Source of the DNA: Mytilus galloprovincialis
Taxonomy: Eukaryota; Mollusca; Bivalvia; Mytilida; Mytilidae
Assembly (NCBI RefSeq): GCF_965363235.1
Contig: NC_134842.1
Coordinates: 5,421,112-5,485,111, forward strand
Reading direction: 5' to 3'
Length of the DNA: 64,000 nucleotides
The position numbers and the translations under genes were made by a program. Of the stretch, positions 1 to 11,370 are shown piece after piece. The notes below the pieces were generated by a model. The model searched no databases, was not told where the DNA came from, and was given only the letters and a program-made list of their open reading frames with translations. Numbering within the stretch: the first letter of the stretch is position 1; the number at the start of each line of letters is the position of its first letter.

Positions 1-975
1 CTTGAAAATGAGGTCAAGGTCAGATGAAACATGCCAGGCAGACATGTACAGCTAACAATGCTTCTATACAACATATATAGTTGACCCATTACTTATAGTT
101 TAAGAAAAATAGACCAAAACACAAAAAGTTAACATTGTGCAATGAACCGTGAAAATGAGGTCAGGGTCAAATAAAACCTGCGTGACTGACATAAAGTTCA
201 TAATATATTTCCATACACCAAATATAGTTGACCTATGGCATATAGTATTAGATAAAAAGCCCAAAACTCAAAAACTAAACTTTGACCACTGAACCATGAA
301 AATGAGGTCAGGGTCACATGACATCTGCCCGCTAGATATGTACACCTTACAATCATTCCAGACAACAAATATAGTAGACCTATTGCATATAGTATGAGAA
401 AAACAGACCAAAACACAAAAATTTAACTATAACCACTGCACCATGAAAATGAGGTCAAGGTCAGATGACACCTGCCAGTTAGACATGTACACCTTACAGT
501 CCTTCCATACACCGAATATACTAGCCCTATTGCTTATAGTATCTGAGATATGGACTTGACCACCAAAACTTAACCTTGTTCACTGATCCATGAAATGAGG
601 TCGAGGTCAAGTGAAAACTGTCTGACGGGCATGAGGACCTTGCAAGGTACGCACATATCAAATATAGTTATCCTATTACTTATAATAAGAGAGAATTCAA
701 CATTACAAAAAATTTGAACTTTTTTTTCAAGTGGTCACTGAACCATGAAAATGAGGTCAAGGACATTGGACATGTGACTGATGGGAACTTCGTAACATGA
801 AGCATCTATATACAAAGTATGAAGTATCCAGGTCTTCTACCTTCTAAAATATAAAGCTTTTAAGAAGTGAGCTAACGCCGCCGCCGTAGCCGCCGCCGTA
901 GCCGCCGCCGGATCACTATCCCTATGTCGAGCTTTCTGCAACAAAAGTTGCAGGCTCGACAAAAATCAATAGCCT
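1..975 (+). repeat. Tandem-monomer element, family A, cut by window start
   Basis: Six head-to-tail monomers each carry a shared AAAATGAGGTC block, starting at about 5, 152, 299, 446, 593 and 748, so the period is about 147 bp. The array is followed by a CCG-rich tract (878-911) and a hairpin at 926-960 (GTCGAGC..CTGCAAC loop GTTGCAG..CTCGAC). The element appears again inverted at 5633-6640. The order array, GC-rich tract, terminal hairpin resembles non-autonomous Helentron/pearl elements; that family call is inference. The other end lies outside the window. Confidence 0.8.
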
Positions 976-1650
976 TGGCCTTGTCTTTGTAGGAATACCT
1001 GTTCAAGGTATGAAAATAAATGATGTGACGTATTTTCATGTACTATAATTAACATCTATCGGGCTATTTAAAGCATGATTTACCTATCTAATCGAATGAA
1101 ACAAATCGCCGGCAAATTGGCTCTACCTCTTTTCAACTTTCCAGGTCCAAATACATATTATCTGTCCAATCTCACTGCGTTAATTTAGGCCAATACATAT
1201 GGTGTAGTCGTGTAAGTTTACACTTCTCGGATTTCACCAATATGTGGGTGATCAGTGATCAAACATAAACTTCACCAGCACAGTGAGGTCTTTGATAGAT
1301 GTATCTACAATTACATAGAACAAATCTTCAATTTATAACACTAAGTAAGGTTTAAGGGAGCAATCATTTTAGTTTATTGGAGATATTGTTCGCATGATAG
1401 AAAAGATGTATTTTATTTGTGAAATAAAGACGTTTACTTAAATAAATTAGTACAGCACTTGTGACATTCAGGTTGATATCTTTGGGTGTTTTTGGTTTAG
1501 GTTAATCCAAAAGAGAGCGTTGGACGCATTATAGAGAATAGAACATGGCAAAATCCGTAACATATATTGGTCGAGGATGATATGGCATGTAATACGGATT
1601 TGCCTTGTTTTAAACGCTTTAAAAGGGCGAGGTTTGGCGAGCAACAAAAC
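976..1650. other. No gene seen
   Basis: AT-rich sequence with no convincing exon, promoter or repeat boundary. Short open frames here have no family resemblance. Confidence 0.5.
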
Positions 1651-1653
1651 CAA

Positions 1654-2075
1654 GTACAATCCACCATTTTTTTCCTAAAATGTCCTGTACAAAGTCAGGA
1701 AAATGGCAATTGTTATCTTATAGTTCGTTTCTGTGTGTGTTACATTGTCGTTTTGGTTTTGTTGCACTTCAGTGTTTTAGTTGTTTCGTTGTTTTGCTCT
1801 TATATTTGATGTGATTCGCTCAGTTGTTTTTTTAACCCGACTATGTTTCTCTCAATCGATTTATGACTTTAAGCCACAAACATGAAATACCAGGTTCAAC
1901 ACACCATTTATTTTCCTAAAATGTCATCTGCCAAGTCAGGAAAATTACAATGTTATATAATAGTTCGTTTCTATGTATGCTGCATGGTCGTTTGATTTTT
2001 GTTGTACTTCGGTGTTTCTGTTTTCACTCATAGTTGATGTGTTTCTTCGGTTTTCTCTCAATCGATTTATACCTT
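1654..2075 (+). repeat. Two adjacent copies of a retroposon-like repeat
   Basis: The blocks at about 1654-1830 and 1890-2070 share a CACCATTTWTTTTCCTAAAA start, an AAGTCAGGAAAAT block, TAGTTCGTTTCT and a shared tail. A related minus-strand copy lies at 10090-10250, and the window ends inside another (63978-64000). No coding potential is visible. I infer a SINE or LINE 3' region. Confidence 0.55.
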
Positions 2076-2727
2076 TTAAACAGCGGTATACTACTATTGT
2101 CTTTATTTAATTTTCTGGTGATTGATAATGTGCGTGCTGCGTTTATTACATAAATATTTCATTTACCGTAGAATCCAATGGCATATTTGTTGCGTTACAT
2201 TTTATTTAAGACACATGTCTGTTCCATCAATACAGTGGAATATTAGCTTAACATCTGGTTTTGCTGCTACAACATAAAACATTTAAGTCAATTGCAGCAA
2301 TTTAAATGTCAAACTCACTCGAAACAGTATTCTTTACAACCAAAACACTAGCAATAGAAAAAGGATATTTGGTATGATTGTCAATGAGAACGACGTTCAC
2401 CAGAATCAAAGGACATGTGACATCGTACGCGTGTGGTCCTTTTTTATGACAAATACCACAGCGTATAGAAAGGGCGAAAAAATAATATATTATAGCGAAT
2501 AATGATTAAATACGATTTCACATAAAACAAAATCTGAGAATCAACCTGCATAATAAATGTGGATCGATAGTTAAACAACGCAAATATTTCATAATTGTTT
2601 GGATTTGTATTGTTAAGGTGTATGTGTGAATTTCAAAATTATATGTTCGTTACAAAAATACGTCACAGTTTAGTCCTTTGTTTTTTTATTGTTAAATTGG
2701 GGTTTTTTTAATTTATTTTGCCCATTA
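2076..2727. other. No gene seen; small SINE-like fragment
   Basis: Mostly AT-rich unique-looking sequence. At about 2357-2400 there is a fragment reading GGTATGATTGTCAATGAGA, related to the retroposon tail found about ten times in the window. Confidence 0.45.
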
Positions 2728-4445
2728 TTCTCTTTTCTTCATACATCACTCCATTTATTTCTATTCTTCATACATCACTCCATTTATCTCTTTTCTTTAT
2801 ACAGCACTCCATTTATTTCTATTCTTCATACAGCACTCCATTTATCTCTTTTCTTTATACAGCACTCCATTTATTTCTATTCTTCATACAGCACTCCATT
2901 TATTTCTATTCTTCATTCAGCACTCCATTTATCTCTTTTCTTCATACATCACTCCATTTATTTCTATTCTTCATACAACACTCCAGTTATTTCTATTCTT
3001 CATACAGCACTCCATTTATCTCTTTTCTTTATACAGCACTCCATTTATTTCTATTCTTCATACAGCACTCCATTTATTTCTATTCTTAATACAGTACTCC
3101 ATTTATTTCTATTCTTCATTCAGCACTCCATTTATTTCTATTCTTTATACAGCACTCCATTTATTTCTATTCTTCATACAGCACTCCAGCACTCCATTTA
3201 ATTATATTCTTCATACAGCACTCCATATAATTCTATTCTTCATACAGCACTCCATTTATTTCTATTCTTCATACAGCACTCCATTTATCTCTTTTCTTCA
3301 TACATCACTCCATTTATTTCTATTCTTTAAACAGCACTCCATTTATTTCTATTCTTCATACAGCACTCAATTTATATATATTCTTCATACAGCACTCCAT
3401 TTAATTCTATTCTTCATACAGCACTCCATTTATTGATATTCTTCATACAGCACTCCATTTATCTCTTTACTTCATATATCACTCCATTTATCTCTTCACT
3501 TCATACATCACTCCATTTATTTCTATTCTTCATACATCACTGCATTTATTTCTATTATTCATACAGCACTCCATTTATTTCTATTCTTAATACAGCACTC
3601 CATTTATTTCTATTCTTCATACAGCACTCCATTTATTTCTATTCTTCATACAGCACTCAATTTATATCTATTCTTCATACAGCACTCCATTTATTTCTAT
3701 TGTTCATACAGCACTCAATTTATTTCTATTCTTCATACAGCACTCCATATAATTTCTATTCTTTATACAGCACTCCATTTATTTCTATTCTTCATTCAGC
3801 ACTCCATTTATTTCTATTCTTTATAAAGCACTCCAGCACTCCATTTATTTCTATTGTTCATACAGCACTCAATTTATTTCTATTCTTTATAAAGCACTCC
3901 ATTTATTTCTATTCTTCATTCAGCACTCCATTTATTTCTATTCTTTATAAAGCACTCCAGCACTCCATTTATTTCTATTCTTTATAAAGCACTCCAGCAC
4001 TCCATTTATTTCTATTGTTCATACAGCACTCAATTTATTTCTATTCTTCATACAGCACTCCATTTATTTCTATTCTTTATACAGCACTCCATTTATTTCT
4101 ATTCTTCATACAGCATTCAATTTATTTCTATTCTTCATACAGCACTCCATTTATCTCTTTACTTCATACATCACTCCATCACTCCATTTATCTCTTCACT
4201 TCATACATCACTCCATTTATTTCTATTCTTCATACATCACTCCATTTATTTCTATTCTTCATACAGCACTCCATTTATTTCTATTCTTCAAACAGCACTC
4301 CATTTAATTATATTCTTCATACAGCACTCCATTTATTTCTATTCTTCATACATCACTCCATTTATTTCTATTGTTCATAAGTAGCACTCAGTTTATTTCT
4401 ATTCTTCATACAGAACTCCATTTATATCTATTCTTTATTTCTATT
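2728..4445 (+). repeat. 29-bp minisatellite, about 1.7 kb
   Basis: The unit is 29 bp and close to CACTCCATTTATTTCTATTC followed by TTCATACAG. About 58 copies run with point variants (CTCTTTTC for TATTCTTC, CATCA for CAGCA) and occasional short 11-bp insertions (CAGCACTCCAG). Because 29 is not a multiple of 3 and the unit has no stop in any forward frame, long open frames arise in all three frames. These are by-products, not genes. Confidence 0.95.
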
Positions 4446-5632
4446 CGTTTACCAATTTTTCTCTGTAATCTTAATTTTGTTTTTCTTTTATTTTTTTCTA
4501 TTCGATACAACCAAACAAGACTGCATTTGATGTTGTATATTGGTTAATTTCACCGTTCGAAACTGATGACACTATGATTCAAGGTTTCGACTATGTTTCC
4601 CCATAACAATGTTACATTTCAATTCAATTAAGGTCTGTATGTACAGTAAAGGTCTCGGTTAAGATGTTTTCATACAGTGAACCCTTGATCGCTTGAAAGG
4701 ACTTAAAAAAGAATTAAAGGTTGCACTTTGTAAATACAGCTGTTTCTCAAACACGCCTCTTTTGGGGGAAATTTGAATATTCATAGAAAATTAATTTTGT
4801 TTACACACTGGTTCCCAGTTATGCTCTCTGTGTTCCATCTCACAGAGACATAACTTGGGAATGTTACCAGTAAATAAACATGTGCATATTGTTTACATTG
4901 ACATTTTTTTTTTGGTCTTTTTTCCTTTGAATTATTTCATATTCTCTCAAGTGTATCTTTTTATGTGACTTTCCCGTTGGATGACTTATATTTGCGAACA
5001 TACATCATGTCAATGTCATTTAAATTATGTTGGGTATTTGTTGCATTGGAAGTCATACTTGATATCCGTTTTTTTTATATATATTATGTATAAAAAAAAG
5101 ACTTTCATTACAAGATAATTAAATTGATGAATCAAATTATTGAAAGTAATTTTTTTTTTTCGAAAAACTATTTCTTTTTAGATTTTGATAACTGAAAGGT
5201 AAAGTCTAAAAAATAGTGCACTCCAAGGAAAATTTAAAACGGAAAGTCTCTAATTAAATGGCAAAATCAAAAGCTTAAACACATTAAACGATTCCATAAG
5301 TATTTACTGTACAATTTTCCTGTTTCTGCAATATAATTAACTTACAGTGAACTGTTTCTATAATAGAATAAACTTACGATGAACTGTTTCTATAATATTA
5401 GCACATACTTACAACTTCTCGTCCAATCAAATTGCTTATATTTGCCTTCTAATTTTCATAGTACATACTTTTTCCATGTACTAAGTAACTACGCATGAAT
5501 GACCACAAGGGTAAGATTTCATTGTATCGTAATCAAGATATTAAAACAAAAATTGCTACTGGCTATTTTGGAATAAATGCTGTGTTCCAAATTAAACTGA
5601 ATAGTTTGTAATTAGTTTTCAAGTTGATTTTT
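4446..5632. other. No gene seen; hairpin and retroposon scrap
   Basis: It holds an imperfect hairpin at 4807-4871 (arms TTCCCAGTTATGCTCTCTGTG and CACAGAGACATAACTTGGGA). A minus-strand retroposon fragment at about 5195-5300 matches 10090-10175. The rest is AT-rich without signals I can support. Confidence 0.5.
4807..4871. repeat. Short hairpin
   Basis: Two ~21-bp arms with an 8-base loop, extended by ACTGGT/ACCAGT outer pairs. It could be a foldback remnant; nothing ties it to a gene. Confidence 0.6.
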
Positions 5633-6640
5633 GTCGAGCCTGCAACTTTTGTTGCAGAAAGCTCGACATAGGGATAGTGATCCGGCGTCGGCGGCTACGG
5701 TGGCGAGGGCGCCGTTAGCTAACTTCTTAAAAGCTTTATATTTTAGAATGTAGAAGACCTGGATGCTTCATACTTTGTATATAGATGCCTCATGTTACGA
5801 ACTTTCCGTCAGTCACATGTCCAATGTCCTTGACCTCATTTTCTTTTTTCAGTGACTACTTGAAAAAATGTTAAGAATTTTTGTAATGTTAAATTCTCTC
5901 TTATTATTAGTAATTGGATAACTATATCTGGTATGTGCGTACCTTGCAAGGTCCTCATGCCCGTCAGACAGTTTTCAATTGACCTCGACCTCATTTCATG
6001 GATCAGTGAACAAGGTTAAGTTTTGGTGGTCAAGTCCATATCTCAGATACTATAAGCAATAGGTCTAGTATATTTGGTGTATGGGTGGACTGTAAAGTGT
6101 ACATGTCCAATTGGCAGGTGTCATATGACCTTGACCTCATTTTCATGGTTCAGTGGTTATAGTTAAGTTTTTGTGTTTTGGTCTGTTTTTCTTAAACTAT
6201 ATACAATACGTCTACTATATTTGGTGTATGGAATGATTGTAAGGTGTACATGTCTAGCTGACAGGTGTCGTCTAACCTTGACCTCATTTTCATGGTTCAG
6301 TGGTCAAAGTTAAGTTTTTGAGTTTTGGTCTATTTTTCTAATACTTTATGCATTAGGTCAACTATATTTGTTGTATGAAAATATTATATCATCTATATGT
6401 CTGTTACGCAGGTTTTATTTGACCTTGACCTCATATTCACGGTCCATTGCTAAGCGTTAAGTGTTTGTGTTTTGGTCTGTTTTTCTTAATTTATAAGCAA
6501 TAAGCAGTAGGTCAACTTTATTTGTTGTATTGAAGAATTGTTAGCTGTACATGTCTGCCTGGCATAGTTCATCTGTCCTTGACCTCATTTTAATGGTTCA
6601 TTGATCAATGTTTTGTTTTCTTGGTTAATCTTGAGTTAAT
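5633..6640 (-). repeat. Family A tandem-monomer element, inverted copy
   Basis: This is the reverse complement of the element at 1-975: hairpin at 5633-5667, a GGCGGCTACGG tract, then monomers with TGACCTCATTTTCATGGTTC spaced 146-155 bp (tracked at about 5836, 5991, 6137, 6284, 6431, 6585). Both copies share the same unique segment between array and GC tract. The pair forms ~970-bp inverted arms around the 29-bp minisatellite. Confidence 0.8.
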
Positions 6641-7048
6641 GTGACAGTTGTAATAAAGCTTTATATTTAGGTCTATCAACATAATATCAATGATTAGTAA
6701 AGAAGGCGAGACATTTCAGTGTGTGCACTCCTGTTAAACATCCTACTATTTAATCTTTGGATCTTAAAATGTTTTTGACGATTAAAAGTTTTTTCATTTA
6801 AATAAAGAGTAACAAATATGTTTTTTTTTATACCTTGAGTACAACACCATCAGAAAGTTGTAATAATTTATCTTCCATGCAATTACTTTGTACACAAAAA
6901 AAAGTGAACCATAAAACCTCAGTGTGAAGGGAAATTAAAGCAATTTGATCTATTTCGTCATGAATTGATTGATTATTGGTTGCTTAATATCCAGTGACAA
7001 ATATTTCATGCATGTAAACTATCCACTTTACTACCTATGGGTACATAC
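6641..7048. other. No gene seen
   Basis: AT-rich. The outer end of the family A copy probably extends to about 6735, where GGCGAGACATTTCAGTGTGT may be its other terminus. Confidence 0.4.
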
Positions 7049-7205
7049 CAGTGGCAGATCCAGTCATTTTTGAAAGAGGTTCCATCTCAAGATAAAGGAG
7101 GGGGTCCAAATGTATGTCCTCATTCAAAAGTATTGATCACCACAAAAAGGGTGTTTTTTATCCTCCTCCTGAACTCCCCACTCCCCCTCTTTGGATCCGC
7201 CACTG
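7049..7205. mobile_element. MITE with CAGTGGCGGATCC-type ends
   Basis: It starts CAGTGGCAGATCCAG and ends TTGGATCCGCCACTG, giving ~14-bp terminal inverted repeats. The interior contains CATTCAAAAGTATTGATCA, shared with copies near 46.3, 53.8, 60.4 and 62.6 kb. CAGTGGCGGA ends suggest a hAT-type MITE (inference). No clean target duplication is visible. Confidence 0.7.
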
Positions 7206-7469
7206 CAATCTATCTATAAGTGTAAAATTTATTACAGTTTTAGTTTTTAGGCGAAATTGAAAAAAATGTTTTCAAGAATGTAAAGCTTCCATGGCAATTA
7301 ATTATTGCCTGCTTTTGGTTAATTTATTTTGTCATCTTACCATGTGAAGAAGTACATGTATAGTTAAACACCGCTTTTTCTACCTCATGCATAGATTACC
7401 TTAGCTGTATTTGGCAACTCTTTAGGAATTTTGGATCTCAATGCTCTTCAACTTTGTACTTTATTTGGC

Positions 7470-7565
7470 TTTTCTAACTTTTGTGGAATCGAGCGTCACT
7501 GATGAGTCTTTTGTAGACGAAACGCGCGTCTGGCGTATATACAAAATTTAGTCCTGGTATCTATG
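7470..7565 (+). ncRNA. Hammerhead-ribozyme-like motif inside a repeat
   Basis: CTGATGA at 7499-7505 is followed by a 4-bp stem (GTCT 7506-7509 with AGAC 7515-7518). GAAA follows at 7519-7522. A second stem (ACGC 7522-7525 with GCGT 7533-7536) ends in a GTA cleavage-type triplet at 7535-7537. That is the core order of a hammerhead with stems II and III. Stem I is not supported: only one base pair forms between the flanks, so activity is doubtful. I recall close relatives of this segment as a common bivalve repeat (memory, unchecked). Confidence 0.4.
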
Positions 7566-7589
7566 ATGGGTTTATTATGTCAATAAACA

Positions 7590-8026
7590 TACTTATTTCT
7601 TATGCAGCAAAAATACTATAATCTGATTGGTTGACTACCCCGGTGTAAATAACACCCCACCCTTGTTCACCCGGGGATAAATAAAATTTTGCCAAAAATT
7701 TTTAAAAAATGAAATTTTGTCAGAAATTTTTTTTTAAAAAAATTGCCAAAATAAAGAAATAAAATAAAATTTAGAAAAAAAATAATAAGAAGAAAATGCT
7801 AAAAAAAAAATTTCATTTTCTTTTTTTGTTTTTTTTTTTTTTGTAAACTCAAAACACACAAAAAAAATTCTGACTTTTGCCAAAAATAGAGTAAAAAAGT
7901 ATTTGACAATGTGCAGCAACATGGACATTGAAAAAATATTACGCTGGAAAATTTTCATAACCATTTTTATAATTTTACATCCTGGTTTCAAAATGAGTAA
8001 AGGAATTGTTCATAAGAAATAAATTC
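7590..8026. other. A/T-homopolymer-rich stretch, no gene
   Basis: Long A and T runs dominate. The open frame on the minus strand here is low-complexity Phe/Lys sequence without family resemblance. Confidence 0.5.
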
Positions 8027-8166
8027 GTTATCTTGGTGTAATCAGGTGTGCACGGAATTTTACACCGTTGTTGAAAATTCATACACCCATTCGGCTGCGC
8101 CTCAGGGTGTATGAATTTTCAACAACGGTGTAAAATTCTGTACACCCCTGATTACACCAAGATAAC
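8027..8166. repeat. 140-bp foldback hairpin
   Basis: The left arm from GTTATCTTGGTGTAATCAGG matches the reverse complement of the right arm over about 60 bp with few differences. The loop contains CATTCGGCTGCGCCTCAGGG. It is a MITE-like foldback, similar in size and loop style to 51860-52016. Confidence 0.75.
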
Positions 8167-8332
8167 TAATATTACACCAGCAGCTACCATCTTTTTATTC
8201 TGGATTCAATATTTTACAATGATACAAGTGAGAATATTTACAAAACTATGTAAGAGCTACACCTAGTCTGCCAAAACATATCAATAGACTAATTACAGGA
8301 TTACTCAAGTTGTAAATATGAGCTAAATTGGA

Positions 8333-8396
8333 TAGTGTATGGAAAGGTATATACTATGACATATAAATGTCATAGTATATACCTTTCCATACACTA
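8333..8396. repeat. Perfect 30-bp-arm palindrome
   Basis: Arms 8333-8362 and 8367-8396 are exact reverse complements around the 4-base loop ATAA. The strict identity implies recent origin or homogenisation. As RNA it would be a 30-bp hairpin. Confidence 0.85.
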
Positions 8397-8527
8397 ACCG
8401 ACACGAATAAACTTACAGTGAACTGTTTCTATAATAGAATAAACTTACAGTGATGCGTGTACATTGTTATTGGTTTAACAGTATATAGTGTTTTAAAGAG
8501 AGACAAACAAATGTGAAAAAGTCCTAC

Positions 8528-8576
8528 CTGAACATAAAGCTCCTACTAACAGAAGGAAAACAAAATTGATCAACAT
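8528..8576 (-). CDS. Candidate first coding exon of a secreted protein
   Basis: Read on the minus strand, ATG at 8576-8574 opens 16 codons (MLINFVFLLLVGALCS) and one extra base before a splice-donor-like AG/GTAGGA at 8528/8527. The peptide has the short hydrophobic core and small residues of a signal peptide, and the exon ends in phase 1, as signal-peptide exons often do. A TATAAAAGG lies 59-67 bp upstream (8643-8635), placing a start site near 8610 and making this ATG the first in the message. An earlier in-frame ATG at 8626 would fall upstream of that start site. I could not find a second exon at lower coordinates, so the protein is unknown and the call is provisional. Confidence 0.4.
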
Positions 8577-8634
8577 CTTTTGGCTTGTTGCGACAATGCT
8601 GTCCTGAACTTGGTCTGCCTGCTCCATGCTGACA

Positions 8635-8643
8635 GCCTTTTAT
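8635..8643 (-). promoter_or_regulatory. TATA box for the signal-peptide exon
   Basis: TATAAAAGG on the minus strand, about 30 bp upstream of the inferred transcript start. It fits an animal pol II core promoter; support is sequence only. Confidence 0.4.
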
Positions 8644-8659
8644 ATGAAATTAAATATTG

Positions 8660-10089
8660 AATAGGTCAAACGATTATTGTACGATTATATAGCACAGATA
8701 GTGTTAAAACTCACTTTTTTTATACTCATTAACAATGTACGACACATGTACGAGTCAAGATCAGATAATAGAATATTTTCATATTACCGACTTTTGACTC
8801 CGGAGTTTATATTTTTGCGACAGATTAACTAATGGTTACAATGTACCAAATAAAATTACATGGGCGCAGCCATTTTATGAAGGGAACATGACATAGAGAT
8901 AAAAATAGATGGCGCTCTGTGATTGGTTGTTATATCTTTTATATATTTTTCTTCTGGAAAGCATTATGAATGAAGTTTCATGCAAGCACAAATTTGTCCT
9001 TAAATGTATAGTATGAAGGGCCGGAAATATTTTTTTTATGTTGCTCAAAATTAGGGAAATTTTTCTGCGAAATCGTCAGGTATCGTAAAAAAACCCAAAA
9101 TTCACCAAGAAAAGCCATGGGACCATATATATTTGAGTGCGGTAAAATCGCAAATAGATATCGAGCTTCAATTAGACAACAGCAGTTTTTCCATAATTAG
9201 TTTATTAAAAGCGCCTTTTAAGGAGATAATTGCTAAAAATAGCATTGCCGGCAATGGGGCCACCATTTAGTACTTTATATCCTAATCTGTGGTAGGACAT
9301 CCTGGTACCCGGTCAGGTAAAAGCGACATAAAAAAGTAAAATTAAGCTGACAATCGTTATAATTTTTGGGGGAAATTAACTATTTCGTGTTTTCTATAGA
9401 CGACAAAATCATCGGAAAAAAGCAAACACTCGCCCTAAATTGCACCGATTATATGATTCGATTCGACTTTTTTTATTGCTCTTTCTTGACTGAGTACCAG
9501 GACTTCCTACCATAGACATGATAGAGTATGTAACCTGTCTAAAAAATATATGATAAGGAGTCAAAAGTCGGAAATGTGAAAAAAAGTCAATTGAGAATGA
9601 ACACAACATTTCTTCCGCTATTTCAGATAAAACTTATTAAGTCATTGATTGATAAGCTGAAATGCTACCCGCTTCTGTCGAAATATCATTGATTTAGTTC
9701 TTTTTTAATGGGATTTGTGTCACTGGGTATCATATGAATTTAGAATTATTTCAAAGTCAACTTCCATTATATATTGCGCAAACAACAAAATTACAAATGG
9801 AAAATATATATAATAGAAGCCAAGTTTAAAGTTAACATTACAATGTTATGTTCTGAAACATAATTGACGAAAATCGCCCTATTATATGTGACTTTGACTT
9901 TAAATTCCTCATATTGTTATAAAGTGCTGACTCCACAAAATATAAAGGCCAAATTAAAGTTTGTTGAACGCTTACCTATTTCAAAAACAAAACATGTTGT
10001 TCATTTGCCTGATATCAAAAAAGGTTTCAATAAATCAAATAACTATAGTAATATTTGTTCAGTCTGAAATGCAGTAAAAAGTAAAATTA
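8660..10089. other. No gene seen
   Basis: AT-rich sequence without recognisable exons. Open frames at 9409-9609 and 9864-10067 resemble nothing I know and lack supporting signals. Confidence 0.5.
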
Positions 10090-10250
10090 AAAAAATACTG
10101 AAATCCGAGGAAAATTCAAAACGGAAAGTCCCTAATTAAATGGCAAAATTAAAAGTTCAAACACATCAAACGAATGGATAACAACTGTCATATTCCTGAC
10201 TTGGTACAGGCATTTTCTTATGTAGAAAATGGTGGATATTTGGGAAAGAT
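10090..10250 (-). repeat. Retroposon copy
   Basis: On the minus strand it reads from CCACCATTTTCTACATAAG through AAGTCAGGAATATGACAG to the TTTTGAATTTTCCTCGG block. It shares segments with 1654-2075, 5195-5300 and the window end. Confidence 0.55.
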
Positions 10251-10716
10251 ATGTTCATAAAATCAATAAAAAAAAACTAGTAATGACAGTAAAAATTGGT
10301 ATTGTGAGTGATCTCGACCTATAATCGCTACGCTATTCTACACCAAATGACAAGGAAGGTGGCGATTGCTTTATTCCTGTCGCCCTTTGATATCTCCAAT
10401 TTATCCTATTGACAGATTCTAGTCAAACAATTTCATTTTATTGTTAGCCTTGGCTGCTTTCATTACTTAAAAGTTTAGCGGTCACCTTTACGAGTTGATT
10501 GTTCGTTATCAAAGGATCGTTTATTATGGGTCGCAGACATATCAACATCATTGTTTCGGTACATGTCGCCCCCTAAAATGGCTCATGAGCTGCAAGATTG
10601 TCAAGAAATAATAATGGTCTTTCAATGAGGAAAATGAGATGAATGTTATCAAATAATAGATGGATTGTTAGTTTATAGGTAAATATCAAAGTTTTACTGT
10701 AGTATTCCATTGTTTT

Positions 10717-10882
10717 TTCTATTATACATGCAGGCCAAACAAACATGTACATATGAGTTGAATAAGGACAAGAAGCTAGAGCTGCAAACATCAAACAGTT
10801 TCTATTATACATGCAGGCCAAACAAACATGTACATATGAGTTCAATAAGGACAAGAAGCTAGAGCCGCAAACATCAAACAGA
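10717..10882. repeat. 83-bp tandem duplication
   Basis: The block starting TTCTATTATACATGCAGGCC occurs at 10717 and again at 10800, with two or three differences. The minus-strand open frame across it reads the two copies in different frames, which argues against a protein. Confidence 0.85.
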
Positions 10883-11079
10883 TCGATAATCACCAGGGGG
10901 TGATTGAAACACAGAGCTTTTATGTAATAACCATGTAAATAAAGTAATACTTTACACACTGTTATTCTTCATTTTTTCGTAGTAAATTCATTTTTAAAAT
11001 AAGAAAGAAAACAATCTTGAAGAAATACAAACGGAGATTGACTTGGTGTGTCGACACTATAAACGTATCCCATATGACA

Positions 11080-11220
11080 AGGCATGTTAGTCCAATTTAT
11101 AGTTTGCTGCTCTGTGTGAGCCAAGGTTCCACGTTGAAGACCGGGTTTACATTAATTTTTTTTAAATTGACTTGGATTGAGAGTTGTTTCATTGGCACTC
11201 ATACCACATCTTCTTATATC
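11080..11220 (+). repeat. Retroposon 3' end
   Basis: It runs from GCTCTGTGTGAGCCAAGGTTCC to the tail GGCACTCATACCACATCTTC. The same order of blocks occurs at 15241-15460, and tails alone occur near 15.6, 47.7, 59.8 and 60.1 kb. I infer the 3' region of a LINE or SINE family. Confidence 0.6.
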
Positions 11221-11234
11221 TATCAATCAAAATT

Positions 11235-11370
11235 GTTACGATTTGGACTCAGTTGGAACATGTACGATTTGGACTCAGTCGTTTAATTTACGAATTGGAC
11301 ACAGTCGTTTAATTTACGATTTGGACTCAGTCGGTACATTTACGATTTGGACACAGTCGGTAAATTTACA
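11235..11370 (+). repeat. ~26-bp tandem repeat
   Basis: About five units of TACGATTTGGACTCAGTCG plus a short variable spacer. Open frames across it are repeat by-products. Confidence 0.75.

Noticed and set aside
2689..4380. Long forward open frames of 121-184 codons
   Set aside because: They arise from the stop-free 29-bp minisatellite and shift frame with each unit; no start context, promoter or family.
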